64,000 nucleotides of DNA from Morinoia aosen (Eukaryota; Arthropoda; Malacostraca; Amphipoda; Talitridae), in NCBI GenBank assembly GCA_030386875.1, contig CM059573.1, positions 28,065,891-28,129,890 of the forward strand, read 5' to 3'. Below are positions 28,010 through 39,700 of this stretch, piece after piece (the first letter of the stretch is position 1; each line of letters opens with the position of its first letter). The position numbers and the translations under genes were made by a program. The notes under the pieces were generated by a model. The model saw only the letters and a program-made list of their open reading frames with translations. It ran no database searches and had not been told where the DNA came from.

Positions 28010-28519
28010 GTGAGTTGATATGAATAATGTTAATGACTTGAATTTCTTGTAGAATAGGTATGTTTATCATTTAAATTTCAGATATGGGCACCAAAAATGT
28101 TTTGAGGTCACATTCAGTATTAGTTACCAGAGAAGTATGATGTGGGCTTGAAGTTGAACTGAAAACAGGAAGTGTAAATGCTATAATGAGAATTGGTAGC
28201 TAGGATGGACTATTTGGGTATTAATATGGTAGGGGATGTTTTCTTGTGGTTAATTTGGAAATATTTACATGACATAGAATTGCCTGTCGTTGCAGGGTGA
28301 AAATTTGTGTACCTTCTAAACATCATTTGGAAGGTCACTGTATGACAGTGGCCACTTGAGATCCAAGGTGACCCATTTCAAATAGTGTTGTGGTTCCTGA
28401 TAAAGTTCTTGTTTATTTAAATTTATCTGTTCAAATGTAATTGTTCGGTTGACATATATCCATGAATATTTGAAAGGTTAAAAATTGTCCATAATTAAAC
28501 CACTGTATTGTACCCTGCG
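28010..28519. other. Unassigned; intron-like
   Basis: Begins with donor GTGAGT. No gene or repeat was recognised before the U repeat. Confidence 0.4.
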
Positions 28520-28880
28520 ACTCCCCTCAGGGGGATACAACTATTGTATCTATGGGAATTAGCGCTCCCAGGGGGACTTTGTAAGGGCCTGAGCTAAAGG
28601 TTAGGTAGGCTTTATTTTTTTAAATAGAATGGGTTTTTATTTTGTTACGGACCATCTTTTTTCTATTCACTGCTGTCCTGTTTTTCAGCACCTACTACTT
28701 TCTTCTTCAACTTTGATCTTGTTTCATGAACTTCTTTCTCATCTTACTGTTTCTGTGCCCTTTCTGCATAGATTCCACGTTCCCTTAACTCCATACTAAA
28801 TGGTGCCTTCTTCTTTCCTCTCTTTGGATCACCTTCGTTGCAGATAGGGAGGCTTAAACTAACTAATAACCATAACCTGT
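28520..28880 (+). repeat. U repeat family, copy B
   Basis: Full-length relative of 1468-1835, including the 5' GC hairpin, CACCTACTACTTTCTTCTTC and the CTAACTAATAACC tail. Confidence 0.65.
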
Positions 28881-30567
28881 ACCATGCGACTAGGATAGGT
28901 CAAAAGTTTCTGTGTTCAGTTTAAATTTCATTTTCATCACTTGTCCATCCATTCATATTCCCCATACATTGATGTGCTTTATATATAAAAGCAATGTGAA
29001 AACAGCTTCGAGAATTTTTTAGGCGTTTAAATCAATGAATCAACCTGCCTCAATGAACCTGCCCCAACTCCACGGAGCTCATTGGATTCATTTGCTCTAG
29101 ATCCTTCAAAAGTTTTCCATCCTGGAGTTTTAATGGCAATTCATCATGATCTGAATAATGATTCCTATTCGTTGGAACGTAGGAAAGTTTTACCATAAAA
29201 TTAACCGCATGTACTCTAATTTTCTTTCCGGAAAGGATCTCTAAGCCATAGGTTTTATGTTGAACGACCTTATAATGTCGGCCACTGATCAGTAATACTG
29301 TCAGAGATATTGAAAAATTTCAAACTCTATTCTTAGTGACAACGATGATGAAATTTTTTCAGTTTTGATTGAATTTGTTTTTGTCTTTTCAAGATCCCCC
29401 CAAATGGACCCAGATGTGGGGATGAAAATTGAGGTTAAAAAAGGACATTTTCTTAGTTTTTATAATTCAGAGTAATTCCGTAAAGACATTGCAGCACTCA
29501 CCATGCATGTAACACCAAGTAGAGTAGAATACCATGTAGCTTCTTCGTTTGGACTTATGAATTTGCATTTTCGTGGGTAAAACGGCTTCGAGCAACCTAC
29601 ATTCTTTGTGTGTTCTTGCTTTGTAACCTACGTCAAACTCTATTTTTTTGTATAGCTGGGGCGTTCGATCTTTGCAGCAGTTCTTACGTTCTTCCAGTGG
29701 TTACGATATAAACTCATATAATATAAAGCGTAATACCAAAGCACACTCCAATAGGTAGATAACTTATATTGTAAACGGGATGAATGCAAGTAAAATGTAT
29801 TATTTTTTATATCAACTCTATTTGATTATTGTAGTTATAACAGAGTTCAGGAAAAGGTAAAACCCTGTTTATTCACAGTTTGAATTAAAGCTCATGAGCT
29901 TTGAGACTTTCGAGAATGACGCAATAGTACATAGCGCATCTACTATGCACTAGCCAGTGGCGCAACCAACCGAAAATTTAGGGGCAGGGCGTTGCAGACC
30001 TTAATTATGAACAATCTTCTATTGTTTCACTTTAAACGGCTACTGAAAATTGTTCTCAGGTCAACATTTCGGGTGAGGCCATGACCTCTGTGCTCCTCCC
30101 TGGCTGCGATACTGGCTTCTGGAATATAACTACAAATGATTCGCAAAAAGGATTGAATTTATGTCGAACGTAATATTGTGTTGATCGGAAATTTTTATTG
30201 ATGGTTTCATTAGTACAATTGTCTTGAATAAATGGTGTTTCAACTACTTGACCTAAGGCGAGGGAATGAGTGAATGGAAGCGGGCTCAGTGAGTCGAAAG
30301 GTTTCCTTTCAAACATCTGCCCGTTTTCTCAGTTTACGAGTATATTTACCATGAGAGAGTTTGCGGGCTGGTAAAATTATCGGTACAAAATCTCGATCTA
30401 AAGAGCGTATTCGGTAAAAGAATGGTTTTAGTCTCTTGGGAGTGGTATCACTTAGCGAAGTGAAAAAAAAGTAGGTAAAAAAGTAAAGAAGGGGAGTAAA
30501 ACGAATTCTTTCCTTTAGTTTTCTTGTGACGTTGCATGGGTAGTTACTTGCTGATCATGTCATCTTG
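28881..30567. other. Unassigned 1.7 kb
   Basis: No coding sequence with a recognisable domain. The region probably includes the 3' flank of the Harbinger element, but no terminus was found. Confidence 0.35.
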
Positions 30568-31309
30568 CTACGAAACCGATCCTCTGCCGATAAAGTAATC
30601 ACAAAGCAGATTTCTGATCCGAAGGGCGGCTTCTTGTGAAGGCCGTCGGCATTCGCTTTCCAAGCTCAGAAATCCATTAGCGCTGTTTCTCCAGTCCCCC
30701 AATTTCACAGTTGTTTCTACCACGTATTCGCTGTCGGTAAAGCCGATTGGAGTGTATTGGTTCTTGTCAGTTTTACGAAGCAAATTATGCAAGGAACATG
30801 TGGCCAAAACCATTTGATTTACGTTTGGTACGGTTGTTTCAATTGGCCGCCGGAAAACCTGAAATCGACTGGCAAGTATGCTAAATGCATTCTCCACTAC
30901 TCGTCGTGCTCTGCTCAGCCTGTAGTTAAAAATGCGTTGTTTCTTGGTTAGTCCTTTTTGTGGGTAAGGCCATTTGTACCAACATCGACGTACAAGAAGT
31001 TGAGGTTGGCATCCACGAGAGCAAAAAGAACAACAGAAAATGACCCTTTGTAATTGAAGAAGTGGGATCCACTGTGGCTAGGTGGTCGGATAGCTACGTG
31101 CTTGCCGTCCATAGCACCTAGACACAAAGGGAAATTCCAAAGCTGCCAGAATTGTGTTGCCACTTGTAACTATTCTTCAGTTTTAGATGGTACCGAGATG
31201 TAAGCAGCGAGGACATGAGTGATTGATTTACAAACTTCAGTTATTATGCCGCTGACTGTTGACCTTCCCATCCGAAACTGGAAGTGGAGAGAGCTTCTGC
31301 TTTTCCCTG
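30568..31309 (-). pseudogene. PIF/Harbinger (HARBI1-like) transposase, exon 2, damaged
   Basis: Minus-strand exon after acceptor ATTTCAG (near 31310). It encodes FRMGRSTVSGIITEVCKSIT (HTH region), WNFPLCLGAMDGKHVAIRPP (first Asp), YKGSFSVVLFALVDANLNFL and VDVG (second Asp), and VVENAFSILASRFQVFRRPI (catalytic Glu), ending at 30568. An in-frame stop near 31166 and a missing stretch of roughly 60 residues between the second Asp and the Glu block (with a frame change near 30950) make it inactive. Role in the family: cut-and-paste transposition with 3-bp TWA targets. Confidence 0.75.
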
Positions 31310-31485
31310 AAATGAACAAATTAACTGAAAGTGGTAATTCAGTTCAGAATAGGTCTGACTAACTGAATGAATTCAATTATGTATCACATCGAAGCAACTT
31401 TGACTCTCCAAACATAACAGCGCGTTGCCACAGTACAACAGAACACCTGCATTCAAACGGATCTGATTACCTAAAATCGAAGGGC

Positions 31486-31800
31486 CGAGCTGAGGATTAG
31501 GTAGGCTTTCTTTTTGTTAAAATAACAGAGGTTTTTGTTTTGTTACGGACTAACTTTTTTCGGTTCACTGCTGTCCTGTTTTTTCAGCACCTACTACTTT
31601 CGTCTTCAACTTTGATCTTGTTTCATGAACTTCTTTCTTATCTTACTGTTTCTATGCCCTTTCTGCATAGATTCTACGTTCCCTTAACTCCATACTAAAT
31701 GGTTCCTTCTTCCTTCCTCTCTTTGGATCTCATCTGTTGAGTATAGGGAGGCATAAACTAACTAATAATCTAATCTAACCTAAAATCAACCAACCTGTGG
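31486..31800 (+). repeat. U repeat family, copy C (5'-truncated)
   Basis: Starts at the GGGCCGAGCTGAGGATTAGG landmark and runs to the TAATCTAATCTAACCTAA tail. The 5' hairpin is missing, which is typical of retroposed copies. Confidence 0.65.
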
Positions 31801-31904
31801 CCAGGTACCGCAGAGTGACTGCCAGACGATCATGCGCTGAAATTGCGCTCATGTTTGTGTTCCTCTTCTGGATGATAGGAGTGACTCTCTCTAGTAATAA
31901 TGAA

Positions 31905-32175
31905 GGCATCTACGGATGCTTTATTTCCAATCAAGCCTGATACATATCACCTTGTACATTGGATTTTCAAATGCCTTATGACTATCGCCAGGACGCCATG
32001 ACGCTTTCCCCCGGTCGAGACCGGTACCCATTTCAGACACCTGGGTAGAGTGGGGTATTGTGCTTTGAATTTTTCTCCTATACCCAACAGAGAAAATCGC
32101 CACTGCCTGCGCCGAGATTCGATCCCGGGTCTCCCGCACGGCGGCAGAACCCTCTAGCCAGTAGCCAAGAGAAGA
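31905..32175 (-). repeat. tRNA-derived SINE
   Basis: On the minus strand the head reads TGGCTAGAGGGTTCTGCCGC and then GGGATCGAATCTCGGC, close to RNA polymerase III A box (TRGCNNAGYGG) and B box (GGTTCGANTCC) at tRNA-like spacing. The body extends ~200 bp to a 3' end near 31905. It is not a functional tRNA gene because the arms do not pair as a cloverleaf. It lies within the Harbinger intron. Confidence 0.65.
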
Positions 32176-33085
32176 CGCTGGGACTCATCCGGAGGAAGTT
32201 CCTGGAGAAAATTGGTCACGTCAAACTCTGAACTAAGAATAATTTGCGTTCTGGGCAGCATTTGAATTACTGTATAAATAAGTGCCCATTATCCGGTAAA
32301 TTTCCATTCAAAAATGAAAATAAAATTGTTCAACATTAACAGTAGTGATAATCAAGTCTCAAGGTTTGCGAAGTTCAATATTTTGTTTATAAGAATTCAT
32401 TTATTTTTACCAATCTGACAGTTTCATTTGGGGGGCGAGAGACACTGGAAAAACTAGGGGTTACTCCTACATTATTCAATTATACGTGAATTTTGAGAAA
32501 TGATTTCATTCAGGCAAACGTACTCATTAACAGACAAAAAAAGTGCCATTATTTCAGCATTAAATATTTTGGTAAAAGACATATATGAATACTTGCACTC
32601 ATTTCCACAATTGAAAAGACTTTTCAATTTCAAAGGTTTTCCAAATACAAGCTGGGAGGGTTCAAAATTGCTATGTGCTGGTGACCTTAGTAGAGAAGCA
32701 TTAAGCGCCTGATTGAAGCAATGAGATTTTCTGATGATAAAAGTTTCCATTTAATGTACAAAGCAAGTTATGATTGTACACAAAGTACAAATTTGCATAG
32801 CTTGAAAAGTTGTAATAGGAGATAATTTGTAAATTTCAAATGCTTGGGTAAGATACACATTTACTAAGCTTAGAAAGTTTTAAAGCAGGATAACTTGGAA
32901 ATTTTAATGATGGGCTGTCTGAAGAGACAGTGGCCTGTAGCCTATAACAGAATGCATTTTGAATACTGCGATAAACATGTAACGCGAAGTTATACAGTCT
33001 CATATTTCAAAGTGTGAACTGGTAATATGGTATTTGAAATTGTACAAATGAATACAAAAAATGTTTGAATTTAGTATATCCGTAC

Positions 33086-33282
33086 CTGTAGGAATCAGCG
33101 TCTTCCAATCTCATTTCATTCACTAGATTGTTCGCAATTCCTTGTTCATCACGTCGATCCAAAATCGAGGCGCACCACATTTTTCTCTTTTTCCTTGGTT
33201 GTTCAACGCTTTCCACCAATAAAGCTATTTCACAGAGCGTGAAGAAGTCTCCAACTTGAGAAACACTTGTGTCGCCATCCAT
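33086..33282 (-). pseudogene. PIF/Harbinger transposase, exon 1
   Basis: Begins at the ATG 33282 (MDGDTSVSQVGDFFTLCEIA) and contains RKKRKMWCASILDRRDEQG and LVNEMRLEDADSYR, the HARBI1 N-terminal signature. It ends at the donor CAG|GTACGG. Upstream, 33300-33440 is GC-richer with GTAACG..CGCTACGGTTTGG and GTGACGCCGCC and probably contains the element's terminus. Confidence 0.65.
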
Positions 33283-33719
33283 CTTGCACGGTTGCTCAAC
33301 AGCGACTGAAGCGAATGTAAATATGGTAACGGATCGCTACAAAACCCTGTTGCGTGTGACAGCTCTCTTCATAATTCCGTCAAGCTACCCGAATAATTTG
33401 GTAACGTAGCGCTACGGTTTGGTCATCGTGTGACGCCGCCTTTAATTGTAATTATAAGAGACAACCAGATTTCATTGACGATGCATTTTCATTGTGGGGT
33501 GAAAACACTTTTGACACTTTACATGTAAATGACATAAAGACATGAAATTCTTGACGTCAGGAAATAATTTTGGAATTGCTTGTTTAGGTGGATGTTCAAA
33601 AATGTCATTTCAAGGAAGCATGAAAAAAATATATAAGCGTGAGGACCACATAAATTACAAGTTTTATTTTTCTAATTAAAATTTACGACATAACGGTCAT
33701 TAGTTGATAAGCATTTTAT

Positions 33720-34010
33720 TTATATATAAATTGATAATCACGCAACAAATTTATAGTTTTTTCGTAAATGCTTAACAATAATAAAGAGATGACGGTTAGG
33801 TAATGTTACAAGTTAAGAGTGAACAGAAAAAACACCGGTATCTCTATTTGAAATGCTATTTGTTAGTTTAGTACACACATATGTGCATATATACATGTAA
33901 ACATATACACATATACATGTACATGCATACCTACGCACATACATACACCTAACACGCACCTACACAAATACATATCTATGCATCGGGGCAATCACACTAT
34001 GTATGCGTTC
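33720..34010 (+). repeat. S repeat family, copy 1 (AC/AT-rich)
   Basis: Shares the order TTTATTTAT..GATAATCACGC.ACAAAT, TTTTCGTAAATGCTTAACAATAAT, then RTGWTGTTAGTGACA-like and a (TATACATG/CACACA)-rich tail with 34880-35073 and 43190-43400. No coding potential. Confidence 0.5.
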
Positions 34011-34879
34011 TACAAAAATGCTGTATGATGTTCCGAAATTAATACTATAATAAGAGCCGCGTCCGTCCGTCTGTCCGAAGCTAGCCGAAAGTGTGGGATG
34101 AGCGTATCTGTGATACAAGCTTAGGAAATAGGAATGTGTGTCGTGTGATTTGTCGAATATTATTTTATACTAGTGAGCATGGCCCGCCAAAAATGACGGG
34201 ATTCCATACCTTTCTTGTAGAAATTTTCCAGATGTGGATGACAAACAAATATATTCATCCTCACAGTACCCGTGGTATAAAATATTCTTGTACTTGTTCA
34301 CTGGTGAAATCGTATCACCGATACGGTCATAATAACTATCTTTATGAGCGTGACCGAGAAATGGAAGGAGCGGACTCCAAACAAATAAACCAAGGGTATT
34401 TTTAGGTAGTAGCAGAACCTGTGGAAATTCCACTGACAATGTCATCGTTAAGCTAAGTGGACCGGGAAAAAAATCCGTCAAAATTACTTACCTATCCTAA
34501 CCTAATCTATAAAATGTCAAACATATCAATGCATGTAAGGCCATCTTTCAATACACTGAGGAATTCGATATCCATGATACCGCAAACTCAGACATCCTGT
34601 GTTTCTTAAGAAGCGGACACCAAACAGATATATAAATAAACACACAACGGGTAATATTAGGTTAGATTTTTAATTAACGGGCCGTGTGCACGCGGCCTCA
34701 TCAACTCTCGAGAGATTGAATGTTTTTTATCTCTACGGCCTCTCTTTTATTTCGTCTTTTTTCTTATTTTAAATAAAGAGGGTGGACTAGTATAGGATAA
34801 TGAGCAAAGGAGGTTCCTAACAACTTTTTCAGTATATGTTGCTGCTTACAATTTCTAATGAAATATTGTAACGATGTTT
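34011..34879. other. Unassigned
   Basis: Short open frames on both strands at 34091-34481 have no recognisable domain. Nothing else is supported. Confidence 0.35.
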
Positions 34880-35073
34880 AATTAAATATTGTTACGAAAA
34901 GATCATTGGTTTATTAGCGTCTTATTTATCATACGTGGGTGATCGCGCCACAAATATATATATATATATAATATATATTTTTATAAATGCTTTACGATAA
35001 TGAAGTGAAATGATGTATTATGTAGTGACACATACACCCATATACGCACACATAGCGTGCACACGTACACATA
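34880..35073 (+). repeat. S repeat family, copy 2
   Basis: Contains a (TA)n run at 34957-34980, TTTATAAATGCTTTACGATAATGAAGTG, and a CACATACACCCATATACGCACA tail like copy 1. The mariner relic inserted at its 3' end. Confidence 0.5.
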
Positions 35074-35075
35074 TA

Positions 35076-35661
35076 CGAGTGTTAGTCAAAAAGTTCTCAG
35101 ACAAATGTCATAATTTTAAACTGTACAGAGGTTTACAAGTTTTTACGAGTTGAAACCTGTCCTTAGAGCTTCCTTGATAACTTGCAGCTTTCTCATCAGT
35201 CAATGTCAGGTCAACACCAAGAGAGGTGGCATCTCAAAATAGTAATTTTCAGCCCTTCAAATGGCAAATTTTGATATCAAAGTTAACATCAAATTTTCAA
35301 CTAAACTAAATTGGAAACCGGTTAAGATCATTGAAGCTTTACAGCAGGTTTATGGAGACTCTGCACCCTGTAGAGCAGTCGTTTATGATTGGATTAAACG
35401 CTTTAAAGAGGGAAGAGTACAACTTGATGACGATCCACGAGGAGGAAGACCCACCACAGCAACAAATGAAGAAAACATCTCTCTTTTACAGAACCTAGTG
35501 GAACAAGCCTCCCCAATTCTATCAGGAAGGCATTTACAGGTGGAAACATAGATTACAAAAGTGTATAGACAACAATGGAGATTATGTAGATAAATAAAAG
35601 TAATGAGTTGTTAAATAAAGAACTTATGGCATTTGTCTGAAAACTTTTTGACTACCCCTCG
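35076..35661 (+). mobile_element. Internally deleted mariner element
   Basis: Inverted termini CGAGTGTTAGTCAAAAAGTT..CAGACAAATGTCATAA and (reverse complement) CGAGGGGTAGTCAAAAAGTT..CAGACAAATGCCATAA are flanked by TA (35074-35075, 35662-35663). Length is 586 bp against ~1.3 kb for an intact mariner. Only the N-terminal DNA-binding part of the transposase remains. Confidence 0.8.
35261..35551 (+). pseudogene. Mariner transposase N-terminal fragment
   Basis: 96 codons: the first helix-turn-helix (WKPVKIIEALQQVYGDSAPC) and second (AVVYDWIKRFKEGRVQLDDD) end with DPRGGRPTTAT. The catalytic DD34D domain is absent through internal deletion. Confidence 0.75.
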
Positions 35662-35689
35662 TACGCAAGTCAGCGTGTGCGCAAATATC

Positions 35690-35842
35690 AGAAAGAAAAA
35701 GAAAAAAAAAGAAAAAATGTTTATTTCCAAGTTGCCACATGAGATACATGCCAACATATTGGCTTTTAAAAGTTTCTTAATATAGGACATCCTAAAACAA
35801 ATGTTCCATACGAGGAGTACTAATTGACAAACCATCCGAGGT
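35690..35842 (-). repeat. T repeat family, left copy, outer part
   Basis: On the minus strand this matches 46590-46742: TACGAGGAGTACTAAT..GACAAA.., AAATTTCTT-like, AATATGTTGGCATGTATCTC, GGCAACTTGGAAATAAACAT, ending in an A/T-rich tail. The AATAAA followed by a homopolymer suggests a retroposed 3' end. Confidence 0.6.
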
Positions 35843-38275
35843 GTACAAGAAGATATTTAAACTTCTGTTTATTAGTTCAAGCTTGAAGAGCAAGAAGTAA
35901 AAACGATCACCAGTTTAATGTTCTAGTTTTGCTGGTTAAAGGTTGAGAATTTGATTGATTTTTAAATTGAACAAGGTTGGTATTCTGTGATAAGGCAGGG
36001 TCACCAGACGCCCGGGAAGGCATTAAAATTATATGAATTGATATGGCCACTTACTCAGAAGGAGTTTAGCACGGTGTTCGGACGCAATATTTTCAAGCGT
36101 CTAATAATCAAACAGGTTATAATAAAAATCACAATACAACCACCACCTGGGGAGAATGAGAGAACAGACTATCTCGCCTCTAGGTTTATTGAAGTTGAGG
36201 TTGAACGCCGAAGTGCGAGGCTTGATTCTTGGTTCGTGAGACGTTCTTGGGGAGAGTCCGAGGCGGTTGAAGAACTTCAGACGATGCGTTTCAGCTCAGG
36301 CTTGTGGAAGCGTGTACTGGAGTGTGAAGTTCAGGATGGTGTAAAGTGTGGAAGGTTTCCGACACTAAGTGGGTCGGCAATTGAGTGACGAGTATGGGAA
36401 TAGCTACCGGTTGGGAAAACTCGGTAAGAATGGAGGCTCTCGACCCAATAGTCTCAACTGGAGATTTTAGCGGCTTAGCTGCAGGGATGCAGGCCTTCCA
36501 GTTTAGTAAGTTTGGAGAGAAGGAGAAAATGAGGATACGAGGAGGAGGAGGAGGTAATCTCCTTCTAATCTTAATGCAGGGTTGCTGCAATCAAGAGGTT
36601 AGGGTTTGGCTCCATAACGTGTTTGTGAGTGCGTGGAATGTGTGGTCTAGTAGATCCTGTAAGGGGACATCGAGCTGGATTACTTTGCACGACAACGAGC
36701 CTATTCATACACATGTGCGAGACTGCTGCAGTCTGCTGCTTACAAGAAGAACAATGGCAGAAGTTTAATGCTAAGGTCAGTCCGCAGCTCTAGCGCCCGA
36801 GTTGCAGCCTGAATCATCTTAACACCCAGAACCGGTGTTCAAAACCAACTGGTCATAAGCTCTATCTTGATACCACAAGCAGTAACACAACTGAGTATGT
36901 AATCTAAATGAACTTACAGCTAGAAGTAAAAATAGCCACAGCACTGAGGTAATTCAATAATGTATCAAAAGTGAATATGAGAAAAGGTGAAGCCTCTATT
37001 CTCTATAATTCAGTTGAGCAAGTATTGCTTCTAGGCGCAGAAAAATTACATATAAAAAGGAGTAGCATATAAAAAGGCACAACGGTAAAAACAAACTAAA
37101 GATGGAAACAAAGTTATAGTGTTTTAGCAAAGGCTAGCAAACGCCAACTTAAATTCAGGGAAACAATATTGAACTTACTCATAAATGATCTTTGTGGACA
37201 GCAAAGTGTCTTAAAACACTATGCTCAGCACTAAAAAATTATCTAAAGGCTAATGCCAACATCGTACTAATACTGAGAGCACAATAAGGAATCATCGGAG
37301 AATAGCAAAATACAAAAGAAAAAAACAATAACAAAGATGGGGCTGTGAGCTTGAAGCTTGTGCCTAACTAACACCGACACAGAGAAAACATAGTGAATGT
37401 TCCTAAGTTAATCACAAAAATGAGCTCTCACTACACAGATTAATATAATGTAGTCTAGACACAATAAAACACTTAACATTAAACACTTGTTACTTACATA
37501 TGCCCCCTCTGGGGCCCAAGCACTACGTGAATGACGACTCTGCCTGGAAAGCTGGCTTTATATACGCTGTGAGCGCTTGCGAAATGGTTCTGCGTAGTGT
37601 TTCCAAACGGAAGTGACGGACGGAAACGTGATCAGCAAATATTTTCGAAACACATTTTTGGTAAAATTTCGGATTTTATCGAATGAATTCGGTCTTGTAA
37701 ATTTATAAAAATAATTACATTTGTATAATTTAATTTTAGGATGTTAATTTTTAATATTTATGAAATTAGGCTGAAGTGTGGCTGAGGCGTTCACTACAGC
37801 TACCCCCCCCCCCCCACTAAGTGAACCGAAAGGTCTGGTAACAGTGAAGCTGTTACCTGTAAAATGCAAGCAAGAATTACGAAGGAAAGATCCCAAAAGA
37901 AAGCTTTGACAGAGGAAAATAGTGAAAAGCTGACAGATCAAAGTGCACCACTCTCGGTCTGCGCGTAACGGCGCTCGAGGGCCGTAGGAAGGTTAAACTA
38001 TGGAGCTGTGAAGGTTTTAGTTCGGATTCCCAACCGGGAAAACAAAAAGTATCTGTGAGGTTAGCATCACTGGGCAAAATCGTGCCAGAAGTATCCGCCG
38101 AAGTGGAGGCGCCCGAATTACTAGATTCCTACTGCGTTCTTTGAACGGTATACCGGGGAACTTAGAATTGGTCACCTTCCCACGTCTTTGGGAACTTCAA
38201 AGCAAAGTTTGACAAGTGCGAATTCGTTTGCTCGACAGGTGTTGACCTGAGGCGAAATCGCAGTCTGGGATTGTG
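35843..38275. mobile_element. 2.4-kb insertion splitting the left T repeat; nature unresolved
   Basis: The T repeat is continuous except for this block; GATATT occurs at both junctions (near 35850 and 38271) and may be a target duplication. Open frames occur (35987-36388 plus, 36385-36768 plus, 38077-37877 minus), none with a domain I recognise. A TTTATATACGC TATA-like site lies near 37559 and a C14 run at 37803-37817. A retroelement is possible but not demonstrated. Confidence 0.4.
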
Positions 38276-38520
38276 ATATTATACGAGGCGTACTAGTAGA
38301 CAAAAATATACGAGGCGTACTAATAGACAAAAATATACGAGGCGTACTAATAGACAAACCATTCGTGGTGTGCTAATAGTCTAACAAAAGTTCTATTTAT
38401 ACTAGGAGTACTAATTGACAAACCTTCCGAGGTGTACAAATAGATAACCCATACGAGGCATAATAATAGGCAAACTATACGAGGTGTACTAATAGACAAA
38501 CCATACGTGGCGTGCCAAGG
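38276..38520. repeat. ~27-bp tandem array (left T copy)
   Basis: About nine units of TACGAGGCGTACTAATAGACAAA with variable linkers. The reverse-complement array is at 46365-46640. Units are contiguous with no unique spacers. Confidence 0.8.
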
Positions 38521-39700
38521 GTAGTTGAATGAGAAATGAAAAATATGCCCTAAAAATATGCAAAGCCCTATCACCATCAAAAACATATTTCATATCTTCT
38601 CGATATTCACCACAACATTATGCGGACATGGGTACATGGGATAAAATGGAGATACAGTGTAAGCCGGTTACCACTCATGATTGACAAATATCTACAAAAT
38701 ATTGGGAGAAATGGGTAAACAAACATATACTCAAAATCAAAATTCATAGCTTGTACAACATACGGACAGAAAGATAATTTTACCACGATTCATATGCTCA
38801 AATTGCACTTTATTTCATTAATTATATTTGTCATTAATCCGATTACAACGCCCTCTGGGGAAGTGATAGATCTATTTTTGAATCATTTCGCTAGTGCAAT
38901 AAAATTTCTTAACCGGATGGTTTTTGCGTAAAGAAATGAAATAGAAACATGTATATCTATTTATGTAGATACATATATATACCTACACACGTACACACAC
39001 ATATTGATATATGTACTTATTGAAAATGAAATATAAGAAAAAAATGCAAATATGGAATAAAAAGATAAGAACAACCTACCATCTACTACACAGAAAATGA
39101 CAGTTGAGCTCACTGTAATCCTAAGAAATTTTTCGCAAAAAAAATAACTACAAGTAAAAGAAGACTTCGAAAAACATAAAAATGAACTGGTTTTTAATTT
39201 CTTCATAGAAATTTTTAAGAAAACTCAGGTTACAGTCAAGAAACAACACAACTCTTCAGCATTATACGGGCATGTGTACATGGGATAAAATGGAGTAACA
39301 TTGTGGCCGGATATCACATCTGTGTGGAGAATATTCACAAAATTTGGCACATATGGGTAGATTAGGCAATGATCCAAAGTAATAATTTTAATTACAGAAA
39401 TTTAGAGTTTTTTCCGATTTGAAAGTTCAGTGCTAGTGTGCGCTGAACGCACGGAAAAAAATAAAAAGACTAAATGAAATGCTTGAATTACCCCCTCCCC
39501 CCAGCTCAGCCGAAAATCGATTGAAAACATCTCCGAGAATGATTTTGAAAATAGCGAGACAACGTTAGCCACAATTTAATTCATTAAAAACTTTGCACAA
39601 CCCTCAAATCTATAAACCGGTTTATTGGTGTACGCACAAAATGTATTTCATGGTATATTTGTCATACGGACGTTAAATATTAATCCAGAAAAGAGAAAGA
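38276..39700 (-). repeat. T repeat family, left copy, inner part
   Basis: Inverted match to 44718-46590 over several blocks: the 27-bp array (38276-38520), two copies of CATGTACCCATGTCCGTATAATGCTGA-like sequence (near 38625 and 39270), CAGTGCTAGTGTGCGCTGAACGCAC (39431), CGAGACAACGTTAGCC (39556) and TGTACGCACAAAATGTATTTCA (39630). No open frame with a domain. Confidence 0.65.

Larger units (their letters stand above)
31310..33085 (-). other. Intron of the Harbinger transposase, with nested repeats
   Basis: Donor CAG|GTACGG (exon end 33086) and acceptor ATTTCAG (31310) enclose 1.8 kb. It holds a 5'-truncated U repeat and a tRNA-derived SINE. The rest (32176-33085) shows no further feature. Confidence 0.5.

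Noticed and set aside
32095-32160. Functional tRNA gene on the minus strand
   Set aside because: A and B boxes are present but arms do not pair into a cloverleaf, and the sequence continues into a SINE body.
36385-36768. Plus-strand 127-codon gene
   Set aside because: No recognisable domain, overlapping frame on the other strand, and position inside an unresolved insertion.
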